A stretch of DNA of 64,000 bases, from assembly GCA_024758765.1 (NCBI GenBank), contig CP101406.1, forward strand, positions 1,612,001-1,676,000. Reading direction: 5' to 3'. Of the stretch, positions 1 to 9,774 are shown one piece after another (positions within the stretch are counted from its first letter, which is position 1; each line of letters opens with the position of its first letter). The position numbers were made by a program, and so were the translations under genes. The stretch comes from Mycobacterium sp. SVM_VP21. GTDB taxonomy: Bacteria > Actinomycetota > Actinomycetes > Mycobacteriales > Mycobacteriaceae. The notes beneath the pieces are model-generated. The model saw only the letters and a program-made list of their open reading frames with translations, was not told where the DNA came from and made no database searches.

Positions 1-362
1 TCGGCGTTCAAGTTGATCAGCACGCTGGTCCAGCTGGCGGCGGTCTGCAGCACCCGACTGCGGTAACCGCGCTCGTTGACGTCTTCGTGGTGTTCGTACC
101 AGGTGATCAGGCTGAAGACCAACGCCGCCACCGCGACCACGCCAAAGGCCACCGAGCCCCACCCGTAGCCGGACAGGCCACGGCCTGAGGCCGCCGCTGC
201 CGGCTTGCTGTGGGTGCTCTTTTTGCCGGCTTTCGCTGGCGCCTTTTCGCGCGCCGTCTCTGCTGCGGCCGGGTCCTCGGTGCTCTCTACAGTGACGTCG
301 TCGAGATCGGTGATCTCAGAGTCCACCTCAGTGGCGTCGTCGGGTTGCTGCTCGTCAGGCAT
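1..362 (-). CDS. omamA: OmamA-like orphan Mce-associated membrane protein, 5' part
   Basis: The visible 120 residues start at ATG 362 and run off the left edge. An acidic, Ala/Lys-rich cytoplasmic tail (about 1-65) is followed by one membrane span (about 70-88), then a WYEHHEDVNERGYRSRVL stretch and WTSVLINLNA, where a Mas-type periplasmic domain would begin. In M. tuberculosis the gene next to zmp1 is Rv0199, OmamA, which stabilises Mce transporters; the divergent zmp1 neighbour, only 51 bp away, supports that identity. Its C-terminal domain cannot be seen. The presence of two Mce loci in the same window fits a Mce-supporting role, but that role is inferred from the family. Confidence 0.72.
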   Translation of the reverse strand, partial: MPDEQQPDDATEVDSEITDLDDVTVESTEDPAAAETAREKAPAKAGKKSTHSKPAAAASGRGLSGYGWGSVAFGVVAVAALVFSLITWYEHHEDVNERGYRSRVLQTAASWTSVLINLNA

Positions 363-413
363 GGCGGTGACGCTACAGGAGAGCTGCACCGTCCGTCGTG
401 GAAGGATGGGACG

Positions 414-2411
414 GTGACCTCACCAGCCACCCGTTCCGGCCTTGATCTCACCTATATAGATAGTGGTGTCCGCCCGCAGGACGATCTGTTCGGTCATGTC
501 AACGGCCGCTGGCTCGACGGCTATGAGATGCCACCGGACCGTGCCACCGACGGAGCCTTCCGCGCTTTGTTCGACCGGGCCGAGATCCAGGTCCGCGACC
601 TGCTCACCGAGGCCGGCGAGTCGGCCGCTGCGAGTGCGGATGCGGCCGATACCGACGAGCGCCGGATCGGCGACCTCTACGCCAGCTTCTTGGACGAGCA
701 GACCGTCCGCGAGCGCGGGGTGGAGCCGCTGCGCCAGGAGCTGGCCGGGATCGACAATGCCGGTGACCGCCAGGCCCTGGCGCGGGTGGTGGGCGCGGGC
801 CAGCGCACCGGGGTCGGCGGCGGCGTCGGGCTCTACGTGGACACCGACTCCAAGGACTCGACCCGCTACCTGCTGCACCTGAGCCAGTCGGGCATCGGAC
901 TGCCCGATGAGTCGTACTACCGCGAGGAACAGCACGCCGAGATCCTGGCGGCCTACCCGGGTCACATCGCAGCGATGTTCGCACTGGTCTACGGCGGGGA
1001 ACCGGACGAGCACGCCGCGACCGCGGCGGGCATTGTGGCGCTGGAGACCCGGTTGGCGGGCGCGCACTGGGACGTGGTGAAGCGCCGCGACGCCGAGCTG
1101 ACCTACAACCTGCGCACCTTTGCGGGGCTGCCGGCCGAGGCGCCTGGTTTCGACTGGGCCGGCTGGGTGGGTGCTCTCGGCGTCTCCGTCGCGGCTGCCG
1201 ACGAGCTGGTCGTGCGGCAACCCGATTTCCTGACGGCGTTCGCCGCACTGTGGGAGAGCGCGGACTTCGCCGACTGGCAGAACTGGGCACGGTGGCGGAT
1301 CATCCATGCACGCGCTGGGCTGCTGACCGAGGAATTGATCGCGGAGGACTTCGAGTTCTACGGACGCCGACTGTCGGGCACCGAGCAGATCCGCGACCGG
1401 TGGAAGCGCGGCGTGTCCGTGGTTGAGTCCCTGATGGGCGACGCCGTCGGAAAGCTTTACGTGGCAAAGCATTTCCCGCCAGATGCCAAGGCACGCATCG
1501 ACGAGCTGGTCGGAAATCTGCGCGAGGCCTACCGGGCAAGCATCACCAACCTGGACTGGATGACCCCGGAAACGCGAGAGCGGGCGCTGGCCAAACTGGA
1601 CAAGTTCACCGCAAAGGTCGGCTATCCCGCAAAGTGGCGCGACTACTCCGCGCTGCTCACCGACCCCGCCGACCTCTACGGCAACTACCTGCGCGGCTAC
1701 GCGGTCAACTACGACCGCGAACTGGCCAAGTTGGGCCAGCCGGTCGACCGCGACGAATGGTTCATGACACCGCAGACCGTCAACGCCTACTACAACCCGG
1801 GAATGAACGAGATCGTCTTCCCGGCCGCGATCCTGCAACCGCCGTTCTTCGACGCCGACGCCGACGACGCGGCCAACTATGGCGGTATCGGCGCGGTGAT
1901 CGGCCACGAGATCGGACATGGTTTCGATGACCAGGGCGCCAAGTACGACGGCGACGGCAACCTGATCGATTGGTGGACCGACGCCGACCGCACTGAATTC
2001 GGTTCCCGCACACGCGCGTTGATCGCCCAGTACGAGAATTATGTGCCGCGTGAACTGGATGGCGACCGGCACGTGAATGGCGCGTTCACCGTCGGGGAGA
2101 ACATCGGCGATCTGGGCGGGCTTTCCATTGCTCTGCTCGCCTACCAGTTGTCACTGGCCGGTACCGAGGCTCCGGAGATCGACGGCTTGACCGGCATCCA
2201 GCGCGTTTTCTTCGGCTGGGCGCAGGTCTGGCGCACGAAATCCCGTGACGCCGAGGCGATCCGGCGCCTGGCAGTGGATCCGCACTCTCCGCCGGAGTTC
2301 CGCTGCAACGGGGTGATTCGCAACATGGACGCCTACTACGATGCCTTCGGCGTCACGCCAGACGACGCGCTCTACCTTGAGCCTGCATCCCGGGTCCGGA
2401 TCTGGAACTGA
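414..2411 (+). CDS. zmp1: zinc metallopeptidase Zmp1 (M13 neprilysin family)
   Basis: A 665-residue M13 endopeptidase, close to the M. tuberculosis length. The zinc site is clear: HEIGH with His498 and His502, and GENIGDLGG whose Glu562 is the third ligand. The C-terminus RVRIWN and the early PQDDLFGHVNGRWL match Zmp1. No signal peptide is seen, as in the family. The GTG at 414 is chosen because it follows a ggaagga ribosome site and gives the usual MTSPxxxSG-type start; the frame is open further upstream to 210, but that would overlap the divergent omamA gene. Zmp1 in M. tuberculosis is linked to blocking inflammasome activation and phagosome maturation; that role is inherited knowledge, not shown here. 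Confidence 0.95.
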   Translation: MTSPATRSGLDLTYIDSGVRPQDDLFGHVNGRWLDGYEMPPDRATDGAFRALFDRAEIQVRDLLTEAGESAAASADAADTDERRIGDLYASFLDEQTVRERGVEPLRQELAGIDNAGDRQALARVVGAGQRTGVGGGVGLYVDTDSKDSTRYLLHLSQSGIGLPDESYYREEQHAEILAAYPGHIAAMFALVYGGEPDEHAATAAGIVALETRLAGAHWDVVKRRDAELTYNLRTFAGLPAEAPGFDWAGWVGALGVSVAAADELVVRQPDFLTAFAALWESADFADWQNWARWRIIHARAGLLTEELIAEDFEFYGRRLSGTEQIRDRWKRGVSVVESLMGDAVGKLYVAKHFPPDAKARIDELVGNLREAYRASITNLDWMTPETRERALAKLDKFTAKVGYPAKWRDYSALLTDPADLYGNYLRGYAVNYDRELAKLGQPVDRDEWFMTPQTVNAYYNPGMNEIVFPAAILQPPFFDADADDAANYGGIGAVIGHEIGHGFDDQGAKYDGDGNLIDWWTDADRTEFGSRTRALIAQYENYVPRELDGDRHVNGAFTVGENIGDLGGLSIALLAYQLSLAGTEAPEIDGLTGIQRVFFGWAQVWRTKSRDAEAIRRLAVDPHSPPEFRCNGVIRNMDAYYDAFGVTPDDALYLEPASRVRIWN

Positions 2412-2469
2412 GCCTGCCGCGCCGTTCCCGACCGTGCGTATCAAACCGCACTGTCGGCGTGGGTCACAG

Positions 2470-5400
2470 CTAGGGGTTGTTGGTGCCGTTGGCACCGTTG
2501 TCGCCGGGGGTGCCGTCGGCGTGACCGTCGTCGCCGTTCCCGGCGTCGCTGCCAGTGGCGCCGGTGCCGATCCCTCCGTTGCCGCCCTTTCCGCCGTGTC
2601 CGTCACCGCCGGCGCCGGGGTGGCTGCCGCCGCCGCCGTTGCCACCACTGCCGCCGGTGCCATCGGTACCGCCGCCACTGGCGGTGGCGTGACCGGCGCC
2701 ACCGGCACCGCCGTTGCCGCCGTTGGCGTTGTCACCGCCGGCGCCGCCGTTGCCACCACTGCCGCCGGTGCCGCTGAGGCCGGAGACGGTCGGGCCGTTG
2801 CTGACCTGGACGTCCCCGATGCCACCGTTACCACCGTTGCCGCCGATGCCGCCGTTGCTGCCGGCCGCGCCGCCGTCACCACCGCCGCCGCCGAGGGCGG
2901 TGCCATTGACGATGTAGATGCCATCGGCACTCACAGTCGCGTTGCCGCCGTCACCGCCGCTGCCGCTGGCGCCGTCACCGCCGGCCCCGCCGGTGGCGGT
3001 AGCGCCGTTCATGCTGCCCTCGTTGGTGGCCGTCAGGTAGCTGAGACCGCCGTTGCCGCCGTTGCCACCGTCCGCGCCGGTCGCTCCGGCCGCACCCGCA
3101 CGGGCGGTGGCGTACAGGACGGAGCTCAGTGCGCCGTCGGCGGTGATATGGGCGGAGCCGCCGTTTGCGCTGTCGGTGGAGTCGCCCCCGTAGCCATGGC
3201 TAGCGACAATGGTGCCGCCGTTCTTGGCGGCAATCTCAACGCCACCGCCGCCGTGGCTGCCGCCGCCAGCACCGGCGGTGGCGGTGGCGTGGGTGATGCT
3301 GGTGCCTGAATCGAATGCCCTGATATTGGCGGTGCCGCCCTCAGCGCCATCTACGCCGTTGCTGCCCGCGCCGCCCGCACTTGCGATGGCGGTGTTGTCG
3401 GTGGCGGTGCTATTGGCGCCCAGGGCCTGCACGACGCCGCCGCCGCCTCGGCCGCCGGTTACGCCGGACCCGTCGGCGGCGCCACCGTCCCCACCCTGGC
3501 CGGTGCCGCTGGCGTTGGCCCCGCCCGCCAAGGCCGCCACCTGGCCGGTCCAGCCGGCACCTCCCGTTCCGCTGTTGGCGCCGGAGCCGCCCTTACCGCC
3601 AAGTGCGGTGCCATCGGCGGTGGCGCCTTGCCCACTGGTCAACACCACACCCTGACCGCCGGCACCACCAGTACCACCGGTGCTGGCGTCGCCGCCGTCG
3701 CCGCCGGTCCCGATACCGGTTGCAGTGCCTCCCGTGCTGCCGGAGTAACCGGATTGGACCCAGCCGGCGCCGCCGTCGCCACCGGTGCTACCGGTACCGG
3801 TACCGGTACCGCCGTTGCCGCCGGTGGCGGTTCCGTCAGCGCTGCCAGTGTTGGCGCCCGCCGTCGTGGCGTTGACGCTGCCGACGGCGCCCTGGCCTCC
3901 GACGCCCCCGTTGATACCGTCACCGCCGATACCGCCCACGCCGTTGCCGCTGGCCGCGCTGTTCGGTCCGGTGGCCGAGACCTCGCCCTGGCCCCCGACA
4001 CCGCCGACACCGCCGACGGTGCCCTGGCCCCCGGCGCCGCCGTTAGCGATGGCGTCGTGCACCGCACCACCGCTCGCCGTGACCGCAGCGGAACCGCCCG
4101 CACCGCCAACACCACCGTTGGCGTCACCGGCACCGGCGTTACCACCGGTGGCAGACGCGTCGGCGATGGAACCGCTTGCCCCGGTCGCGGTGATCGTCGC
4201 CGCGCCGCCGACTGCGCTCTCGGAACCGATTCCGGCGGTCGCCGAACTGTCCGTGATGCTCGCGCCGGTGCTGGCAAACAGCTTGGCGACGCTACCCACA
4301 CCGCCGGCACTGCCATTCCCACCGGTGGCGCTGCCGCCGGAAATGCTGCTTCCGGTCTGACTGGTCCTGATGTCGCCCACACCGCCGGCGGCGCCGGTAG
4401 CTCCGTTGCCGCCGATCGCCGTGCTGTCGGTGATGGAGTTGTTGTCGCCCTTGGTGGTGATAACGCCGGATCCGCCCTTGCCGCCGTCGACGCCGTCCTG
4501 GCCGGCGCCGCCGTTGCCGCCGGTCGAGATGCCCGCCGCGGTGGAGTTGACACCACCACCGGTCGAGGTTCCCGAACCGATCACGCCTTGACCGCCGGCG
4601 CCACCGGTGACGCCGTCACCGGTTCCGCTGCCACCGTTCCCTCCGGTCGCGGTACCGCTGGCATGGGTGTTATTGCCGGTGGTGTCCACCTGCCCCATCG
4701 CCCCAGCGCCGCCGGTTCCGCCCTGCGCGCCGGCACCACCGGTACCGCCGTAGGCGTTGCCCGAGGCCTCGGACCCGTTTCCGGCGGTGAGCACGCTGGC
4801 GATCCCACCGCCTCCGCCGACGCCGCCGGTGATCGCGGCTCCGCCGGCTCCGCCGAGGGCATAGCCGCTGGCGGTGCTGTTGTCGCCGCGACCGTAGTAC
4901 CCCCACCCGCTCTGAACCGAACTGCTGCCGCCGTTGCCGCCGATGCTGCCGGCCCCGTCCGCGCTCCCGCCGGCGCCACCGATACCGGTGCCGGAGGCGG
5001 TGCTACCAGCAAACAGCGCGAAGACCCCGCCCTGCGCGCCCGCGCCACCGGCCCCACCGTCGACGCCGGCGCCACCGGCACCGCCGGTACCTGTACCGCT
5101 CGCTGAAGCACCACTTGCGGTGGCGAAAATGGCACCCTGGCCGCCGGCGCCACCGATACCGCCGTTACTGCCGGCGCCCCCGGCGCCGCCCTTCACGATG
5201 GCGGTGTCGCTGACGACGCCACCGTTGCTCGCCTTGATGGCGGCCGTGCCGCCGTTGCCGCCGGTGCCGGTGCCCGCTGCGTTGGCGCCCGCCCCACCGA
5301 TGGCGCTGCCACCCGCGGAGCTACCCGCTCCGTCGGCGGAGATGGTGGCCGCGCCGCCGGTCCCCCCGACGCCGCCAGCCGCGGTCAGTGAGCCGTCACC

Positions 5401-6783
5401 ACCGCTGCCACCGTTGCCGCCGGTCGCGGTCCCGGCGGCGGTGCCGCCGTTGGTCGCGGAGATCACGGCACCGCCGGCGCCGCCGCCACCGCCACCGCCG
5501 TAGCCGATGTGGCCGGCGCTGCCCAGCGCACCGGTGCCGCCGGCACCGGCGACACCCGCGGTCGCACCGGCACCGGACGCAAAGCCGGCACCGCCGGAAC
5601 CACCGTTGCCGCCGGCGGCGAAGCCGCCATCTGCGCCTGCGGTTCCGTTCGCGCCCAGCGCGCTCCCCGATCCCGCCGCGCCACCCGTACCGGCGACGTC
5701 ACCGGAATCACCGCCGGTGCCACCGGCAGCACCGTCGAGGTGAGTGTTGTCGCCGACCGCGCCGACACCGCCATTTCCGCCGGCACCGGCATTGCCACCA
5801 TTACCGCCGTTGCCGCCGCGGGCCAACCAGCCGGTCGCATTGCCGCCGCTGCCCCCGTTGCCGCCGCTGCCACCATTGCCGCCGTTGCCGCCCACGCCGT
5901 CGTTGACCGCCCACACCCCGGCCGCACCGGTCGCGCCTGCCAGCCCGGCCCCGCCGACGCCACCATTGCCGGCGACACCGAAGAACCAGCCCGGGGCGTC
6001 TCCGCCCTCGCCGCCGCTGCCACCGCCGAGCTGTCCCGCGGCCGCGGCGCCGCCGTCGCCGCCGACCCCCATGAACGTGCCACCGGACCCGCCGTCGCCG
6101 CCGTTCAGACCGGCCCAGCCCGCACCACCGTCGCCGCCGTTGCCGAACCACCCGGCGTTACCGCCGTTGCCGCCGGCCACGCCATCGGCTGTGCCGCTGA
6201 ATCCCTCACCGCCGTCGCCGAACCACAGCCCACCGTCGCCGCCGTCGGGGTTGGCCAGGGTGCCGTCGGCGCCGTTGCCGATGAACATCTCACCCGCCGG
6301 CGCGAACTGATTGATCCAGTCGTCGATGATGGAGCCGAACGGGCTGGTGATCCAATGCTCCATGCCGAAGTGCAGGGGCTCGTACATCCAGTGATCTATC
6401 ACGGCCGTCCAGTCGATGGAGCCGCCGAGCGCGGGCTCGGCGCCCAGGGACAGCGCCGGTGCGCTCTGGTCGGCGGCGCCGAGTAGCAACCCGTCCCACG
6501 CCGACGGGTTGAGCAGATCCATCACCCAGTCGAGCTCGTCGGCCTGAGCGCCTGGTGGGTTCGCCAGCGGCGCCATCCCGAACGCCAGGAAGAAGCCGAT
6601 CGCGCTAGCGGACCCGACGACTCGACCACAACTTCGCTGACGATTGTTTCCAGCTCTTAGGCGCCGGCTAGTTTGCGATGCGATGCAGGCACGACGCCCC
6701 CCGATTTTGACCAGTTCAAGAACTGACTGGGCTTTTGCTGAGTAACAGCCGATGACTGTAACTCTCAGACGGCAGGCGCGCAA
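2470..6783 (-). CDS. PGRS-type glycine-rich repeat protein lacking a PE domain
   Basis: About 1437 residues. A hydrophobic, signal-like segment ends near AQA-DE; a non-repetitive stretch of about 100 residues follows (LDWVMDLLNPSAWDG, then HWMYEPLHFGMEHW and SPFGSIIDDWINQF), then GNGADGTLANPDGG and roughly 1250 residues of Gly/Ala/Asn repeats (GGxGG, GNGGxGG). The middle repeats use longer units of the form ATGGNGGSG or ASGTGxGGxGG. There is no PE domain. The start is uncertain: the only standard start before the signal segment is TTG 6783, with no good ribosome site, leaving an odd basic leader of about 55 residues. ATG inside the signal segment would destroy it. Probably cell-surface or secreted; function unknown. 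It occupies the place of Rv0193c-Rv0197. Confidence 0.8.
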   Translation of the reverse strand: MRACRLRVTVIGCYSAKAQSVLELVKIGGRRACIASQTSRRLRAGNNRQRSCGRVVGSASAIGFFLAFGMAPLANPPGAQADELDWVMDLLNPSAWDGLLLGAADQSAPALSLGAEPALGGSIDWTAVIDHWMYEPLHFGMEHWITSPFGSIIDDWINQFAPAGEMFIGNGADGTLANPDGGDGGLWFGDGGEGFSGTADGVAGGNGGNAGWFGNGGDGGAGWAGLNGGDGGSGGTFMGVGGDGGAAAAGQLGGGSGGEGGDAPGWFFGVAGNGGVGGAGLAGATGAAGVWAVNDGVGGNGGNGGSGGNGGSGGNATGWLARGGNGGNGGNAGAGGNGGVGAVGDNTHLDGAAGGTGGDSGDVAGTGGAAGSGSALGANGTAGADGGFAAGGNGGSGGAGFASGAGATAGVAGAGGTGALGSAGHIGYGGGGGGGAGGAVISATNGGTAAGTATGGNGGSGGDGSLTAAGGVGGTGGAATISADGAGSSAGGSAIGGAGANAAGTGTGGNGGTAAIKASNGGVVSDTAIVKGGAGGAGSNGGIGGAGGQGAIFATASGASASGTGTGGAGGAGVDGGAGGAGAQGGVFALFAGSTASGTGIGGAGGSADGAGSIGGNGGSSSVQSGWGYYGRGDNSTASGYALGGAGGAAITGGVGGGGGIASVLTAGNGSEASGNAYGGTGGAGAQGGTGGAGAMGQVDTTGNNTHASGTATGGNGGSGTGDGVTGGAGGQGVIGSGTSTGGGVNSTAAGISTGGNGGAGQDGVDGGKGGSGVITTKGDNNSITDSTAIGGNGATGAAGGVGDIRTSQTGSSISGGSATGGNGSAGGVGSVAKLFASTGASITDSSATAGIGSESAVGGAATITATGASGSIADASATGGNAGAGDANGGVGGAGGSAAVTASGGAVHDAIANGGAGGQGTVGGVGGVGGQGEVSATGPNSAASGNGVGGIGGDGINGGVGGQGAVGSVNATTAGANTGSADGTATGGNGGTGTGTGSTGGDGGAGWVQSGYSGSTGGTATGIGTGGDGGDASTGGTGGAGGQGVVLTSGQGATADGTALGGKGGSGANSGTGGAGWTGQVAALAGGANASGTGQGGDGGAADGSGVTGGRGGGGVVQALGANSTATDNTAIASAGGAGSNGVDGAEGGTANIRAFDSGTSITHATATAGAGGGSHGGGGVEIAAKNGGTIVASHGYGGDSTDSANGGSAHITADGALSSVLYATARAGAAGATGADGGNGGNGGLSYLTATNEGSMNGATATGGAGGDGASGSGGDGGNATVSADGIYIVNGTALGGGGGDGGAAGSNGGIGGNGGNGGIGDVQVSNGPTVSGLSGTGGSGGNGGAGGDNANGGNGGAGGAGHATASGGGTDGTGGSGGNGGGGSHPGAGGDGHGGKGGNGGIGTGATGSDAGNGDDGHADGTPGDNGANGTNNP

Positions 6784-6895
6784 CGATTGACGGTGGCGTA
6801 AATAACAGCACCCTTGGACTCCAACCGGAGACGGGAGTCCGCATCCGCAAGAGCGCCCGCCCCGCGGCCGGGGACTGGGTGCTACCTACGGTGGT

Positions 6896-8029
6896 TTACA
6901 TCTGCCAGTCTTGGGAACCGTCGTTCTTGGTGTAGGTACCGACGGAGTTCTTCACCACGACGGGATCGCCGCTGCCGAAGTTGTCGTAGAACCACTTGGC
7001 GTTGGCCGGGCTGAGGTTGATGCAGCCGTGGCTGACGTTGCGCTTGCCCTGATCGGCCACTGACCACGGCGCGCTGTGCACAAAGCCGCCGCTGTTGTCG
7101 ATCCGGACCGCATCCTGCACGGTGAGCTTGTATCCCCAACTGGAGTTCACTGGAACGCCGTAGGTAGAGGAGTCCATCACCACCGTGGGGAACTTCTCCA
7201 GCACGTAGTAGGTGCCGTTGGGGGTCTCGTGCCCACCAGCGCTCATCCCCATCGACATCGGGAAGGTCTTCTCCACCTTGCCGTCTCGGGTGATCGTCAT
7301 CTGGTGTGTCTTGTCATCGGCAGTGGCCACCAGCGAGTCACCGGTACGGAAGCTCGACTTGGTGCCGCCTGCGTCTATGTTGACGACGGTGTGGGCGGGC
7401 CAGAAGCTCAGCGGACGCCACCGCACCTGGCTAGGCGTCATCCAGTAGAACTTGCCGGACACCGGCGGGTTCGAGGAGATGTGGATCGCCTGCTCGGCCA
7501 TTGCCTTGTCGGCGATCGGCCGCTGGAAGTCAATGATGATCGGCTTGGCGACACCCACCATCGAGCCGTTGACGGGGTTGAACGACGGCGGCAGGAACGG
7601 CGCCGTGCCCGTGAACGGCTCCGGGTTCTGTCCCACAACCGGTCCGGCGGCGGCGGCCGGCACCGCACCGGGCTGTCCCGGGACTGCGGGGTCTGCCGAC
7701 CCCGCCGGAACTGCCTGCGGGTCCGGGCCCGGGGGGACGCCCTCGGGCGCGGCGGGTAACCCGGGCGCGAGCTCGGGCGGTGGCGGGAACGCCGGCGGCT
7801 CGCCCGGCGGCGGCGGAGGGGGCAGCTCCGGGGGAGGCGGCGGGAACTGCGGGAACTCCGGCGGGGGCGGCGGCACGGGCGGGTCGGCCGGGCCGGCGTC
7901 CGCTGCGGCCGGGTCGCCGGGCTGCTGCGGCGGATCAGCCAGGGCTGATCCGCAACCGAGCGTGAGACTCGCGGCCAAGCCAGCCGCGCCGAGCCACGCG
8001 CCGAACTGCGCGAGCTTCCATCCCGACAT
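6896..8029 (-). CDS. L,D-transpeptidase, Rv0192 (LdtMt4) type
   Basis: A 377-residue exported enzyme. Residues 1-31 form a signal peptide ending ALA-DP; a cysteine in LTLGCGS is a poor lipobox. Residues about 32-140 are very rich in proline, a likely wall-spanning linker. An Ig-like region ([16 protein letters not shown] onward) precedes the YkuD catalytic domain with [12 protein letters not shown], a His in GFVHSAPWS, and the SHGCINL motif with catalytic Cys near 336. The family makes 3-3 cross-links in peptidoglycan or attaches proteins to it, outside the membrane. The start has a strong GGAGGT ribosome site. Synteny with the MFS gene and ricR matches Rv0192-Rv0190. Confidence 0.93.
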   Translation of the reverse strand: MSGWKLAQFGAWLGAAGLAASLTLGCGSALADPPQQPGDPAAADAGPADPPVPPPPPEFPQFPPPPPELPPPPPPGEPPAFPPPPELAPGLPAAPEGVPPGPDPQAVPAGSADPAVPGQPGAVPAAAAGPVVGQNPEPFTGTAPFLPPSFNPVNGSMVGVAKPIIIDFQRPIADKAMAEQAIHISSNPPVSGKFYWMTPSQVRWRPLSFWPAHTVVNIDAGGTKSSFRTGDSLVATADDKTHQMTITRDGKVEKTFPMSMGMSAGGHETPNGTYYVLEKFPTVVMDSSTYGVPVNSSWGYKLTVQDAVRIDNSGGFVHSAPWSVADQGKRNVSHGCINLSPANAKWFYDNFGSGDPVVVKNSVGTYTKNDGSQDWQM

Positions 8030-8189
8030 CTACCTACCTCCGGTCACGATCTTGATCCCAGTGTCTCACAGGATGGTTGCCAGCTAACTCGTGCAATGAG
8101 CGAGATGCGGCGTGAGATACGAGATAGATTGCCCTTGACCAGTAGCTTTGATTGTCGGCGACGTGGCGAACGTTACCGCTCCAGGAACG

Positions 8190-9401
8190 TCAGGGAACGA
8201 CGAACAGGCGCTTGCTGGCTGCGATACCGACCGCGGCGACGCCGACCAGCAGTGCCGAGGCCGCCAACATGGCCGAGGTCCCGGCCCGCTCGAACAGCAG
8301 CCCGCCCGCCAGCGAGCCGCCGGTGATGCCGACCTGAAACGCCGTCACGTACAGCCCCGACGCACCGTCGGGGTCGTCGGGCGCGGTGCGCATCGCGGCC
8401 GACTGCAGCATCGGCGACACCGCCATCGCCATCGCACCCCAGAGCACGATCGCGGCCGCCCCCACCGCCGTCGTACCGGTGGTGTGATGCCCGCCGATGG
8501 ACAGTGCCGCCAGGACCACGAAGGCCGCCGACATTGCGGCCATGCAGCCGCCGGTGACCAGTTTGGGTCGGTGGTCGACTGGTCGAGCCAGCAGCGGCAT
8601 CGCGATCAACCCGGCCGCACCGAATGCAGCGAGCAACCAGGCCAGGCGGGCCCCCGGCACGCCGACCACGTCACCGATGATCACCACGATGAAGGTGTAG
8701 GAGATGAAGTGCCCGGTGACAGCGATCAGCATCAGCGAGCTCACCGCCACCAGACGCCCGTTGCGGTGGTGATGGTTGCCGACCAGCGCCAGTTGGTCGG
8801 TGCTGAGCACCAGGGCCGGCAGCGCGAATCGGGCCGCCAAGGTGATGGCCGCCGCCGCCACCATGATCACCACTACGGCCAGCCGCCATCCCCACAGCAG
8901 GCTCATTGCCGAGGTCAGCGGGATGCCGACCACCAGCGCGAGGCTGGTGCCGACATAAATTGCTGTCGTCGCGCGGCCAGAATGACTGGGTGGCACCAGT
9001 CGGGTGGCGATGGGCGCCAGCACCGACCACATCAGGCCGTGCGTGACGGCGCACAGCGCCCGGCCGCCAGCCAGCACGGCGAAGTTCGGCGCAAGCGCCG
9101 AGATCACCTGGGAAGCGGTCAGGCAGACCAGGGTGAGCAGCAGCACCCGGCGGCGCGGCCAGAATGCCGTCCAGCGCACCAGCGGAAGCGTCGTCGCCGC
9201 TGCCACCACCGCGTACCAGGCCAGCAACGTACCGACCAGCGCCTCGCTGACGTCCAGGCCGGCCGCGATCGCAGGCAGCGCGCCGACCGGCAGGATCTCG
9301 GCGGTGGCGTAGATGAAAGCAGCGGCGGACAGAATCGCCAATCGCGCCGTGGTCTGTGGCGTCCACGGCCTCAATCGGGCACTTCCGGTTTCAACAGTCA
9401 T
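8190..9401 (-). CDS. MFS drug/metabolite exporter (Rv0191 type)
   Basis: A 403-residue integral membrane protein with about twelve hydrophobic segments, of the DHA1 drug:H+ antiporter kind. The first segments (YATAEILPVGALPAIAAGL) carry the TAEILPVG-like signature common in sugar-efflux and chloramphenicol-type exporters, and a basic loop WPRRRVL sits between helices 2 and 3. It lies just downstream of ricR on the same strand, with a 79 bp gap, as Rv0191 does. Substrate cannot be read from sequence. The gap to the next gene (8030-8189) holds nothing recognisable. Confidence 0.85.
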   Translation of the reverse strand: MTVETGSARLRPWTPQTTARLAILSAAAFIYATAEILPVGALPAIAAGLDVSEALVGTLLAWYAVVAAATTLPLVRWTAFWPRRRVLLLTLVCLTASQVISALAPNFAVLAGGRALCAVTHGLMWSVLAPIATRLVPPSHSGRATTAIYVGTSLALVVGIPLTSAMSLLWGWRLAVVVIMVAAAAITLAARFALPALVLSTDQLALVGNHHHRNGRLVAVSSLMLIAVTGHFISYTFIVVIIGDVVGVPGARLAWLLAAFGAAGLIAMPLLARPVDHRPKLVTGGCMAAMSAAFVVLAALSIGGHHTTGTTAVGAAAIVLWGAMAMAVSPMLQSAAMRTAPDDPDGASGLYVTAFQVGITGGSLAGGLLFERAGTSAMLAASALLVGVAAVGIAASKRLFVVP

Positions 9402-9480
9402 GTATTGGGGGCAGCGTCGAGTGGTATGTGGCGCATGGCGCTCCCGGTAACTGCTGGCTCACATGGTAACGGCGCGAGGG

Positions 9481-9774
9481 TCAGGAACGAACTAACCGCG
9501 CAATCGCTGCCGAGGCTTCGGCGAGTTTCGCGTCGGCCTCCGCGCCGCCGGTCGCGACAGCCCCGCTGACGCAGTGCACCAGGTGTTCGTCGACCAGGTT
9601 CAGCGCCACGGACCGCAGTGCACTGTTGACTGCGCTGATCTGGGTGAGGACGTCGATGCAGTATTTGTCCTCTTCGATCATCTTGGCGATGCCACGCACC
9701 TGGCCCTCGATGCGGCGCATCCGTTTGGCGTAGTTGTCTTTGCGCGGGGAGTATCCCGGAGCATCGGTGGTCAT
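9481..9774 (-). CDS. ricR: RicR, copper-sensing CsoR-family repressor
   Basis: A 97-residue all-helical CsoR-family protein. The copper(I) ligands are in register: Cys39, His64 and Cys68, the same spacing as in CsoR. RMRRIEGQVRGI near the N-terminus is the basic DNA-facing helix of the family. Start ATG 9774 overlaps the stop of the DUF305 gene (ATGA), so the two are translationally coupled. RicR derepresses its regulon when it binds copper; two RicR boxes with identical arms lie in this window, one before this two-gene unit and one before mymT, which fits autoregulation plus control of mymT. Neighbours ilvD and the MFS gene match Rv0189c-Rv0191. Confidence 0.95.
   Translation of the reverse strand: MTTDAPGYSPRKDNYAKRMRRIEGQVRGIAKMIEEDKYCIDVLTQISAVNSALRSVALNLVDEHLVHCVSGAVATGGAEADAKLAEASAAIARLVRS

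Noticed and set aside
420..2072. 550-codon minus-strand frame opposite zmp1
   Set aside because: Antisense of a conserved metallopeptidase; the product shows no recognisable domain.
2470..6250. Repeat array that might be taken for CRISPR or satellite DNA
   Set aside because: Repeats are codon-phased, degenerate and encode GGxGG units in one frame; there are no constant-length spacers.
2341..6486. Long plus-strand open frames (322, 492 and 325 codons) across the PGRS gene
   Set aside because: They are antisense shadows of the Gly-rich repeats; products are low-complexity Ala/Gly/Val or Pro runs with no starts or motifs of their own.
8148..9569. 473-codon plus-strand frame over the MFS and ricR genes
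   Set aside because: Product is a Gln/Arg/His-rich low-complexity chain; the minus-strand genes are clear.
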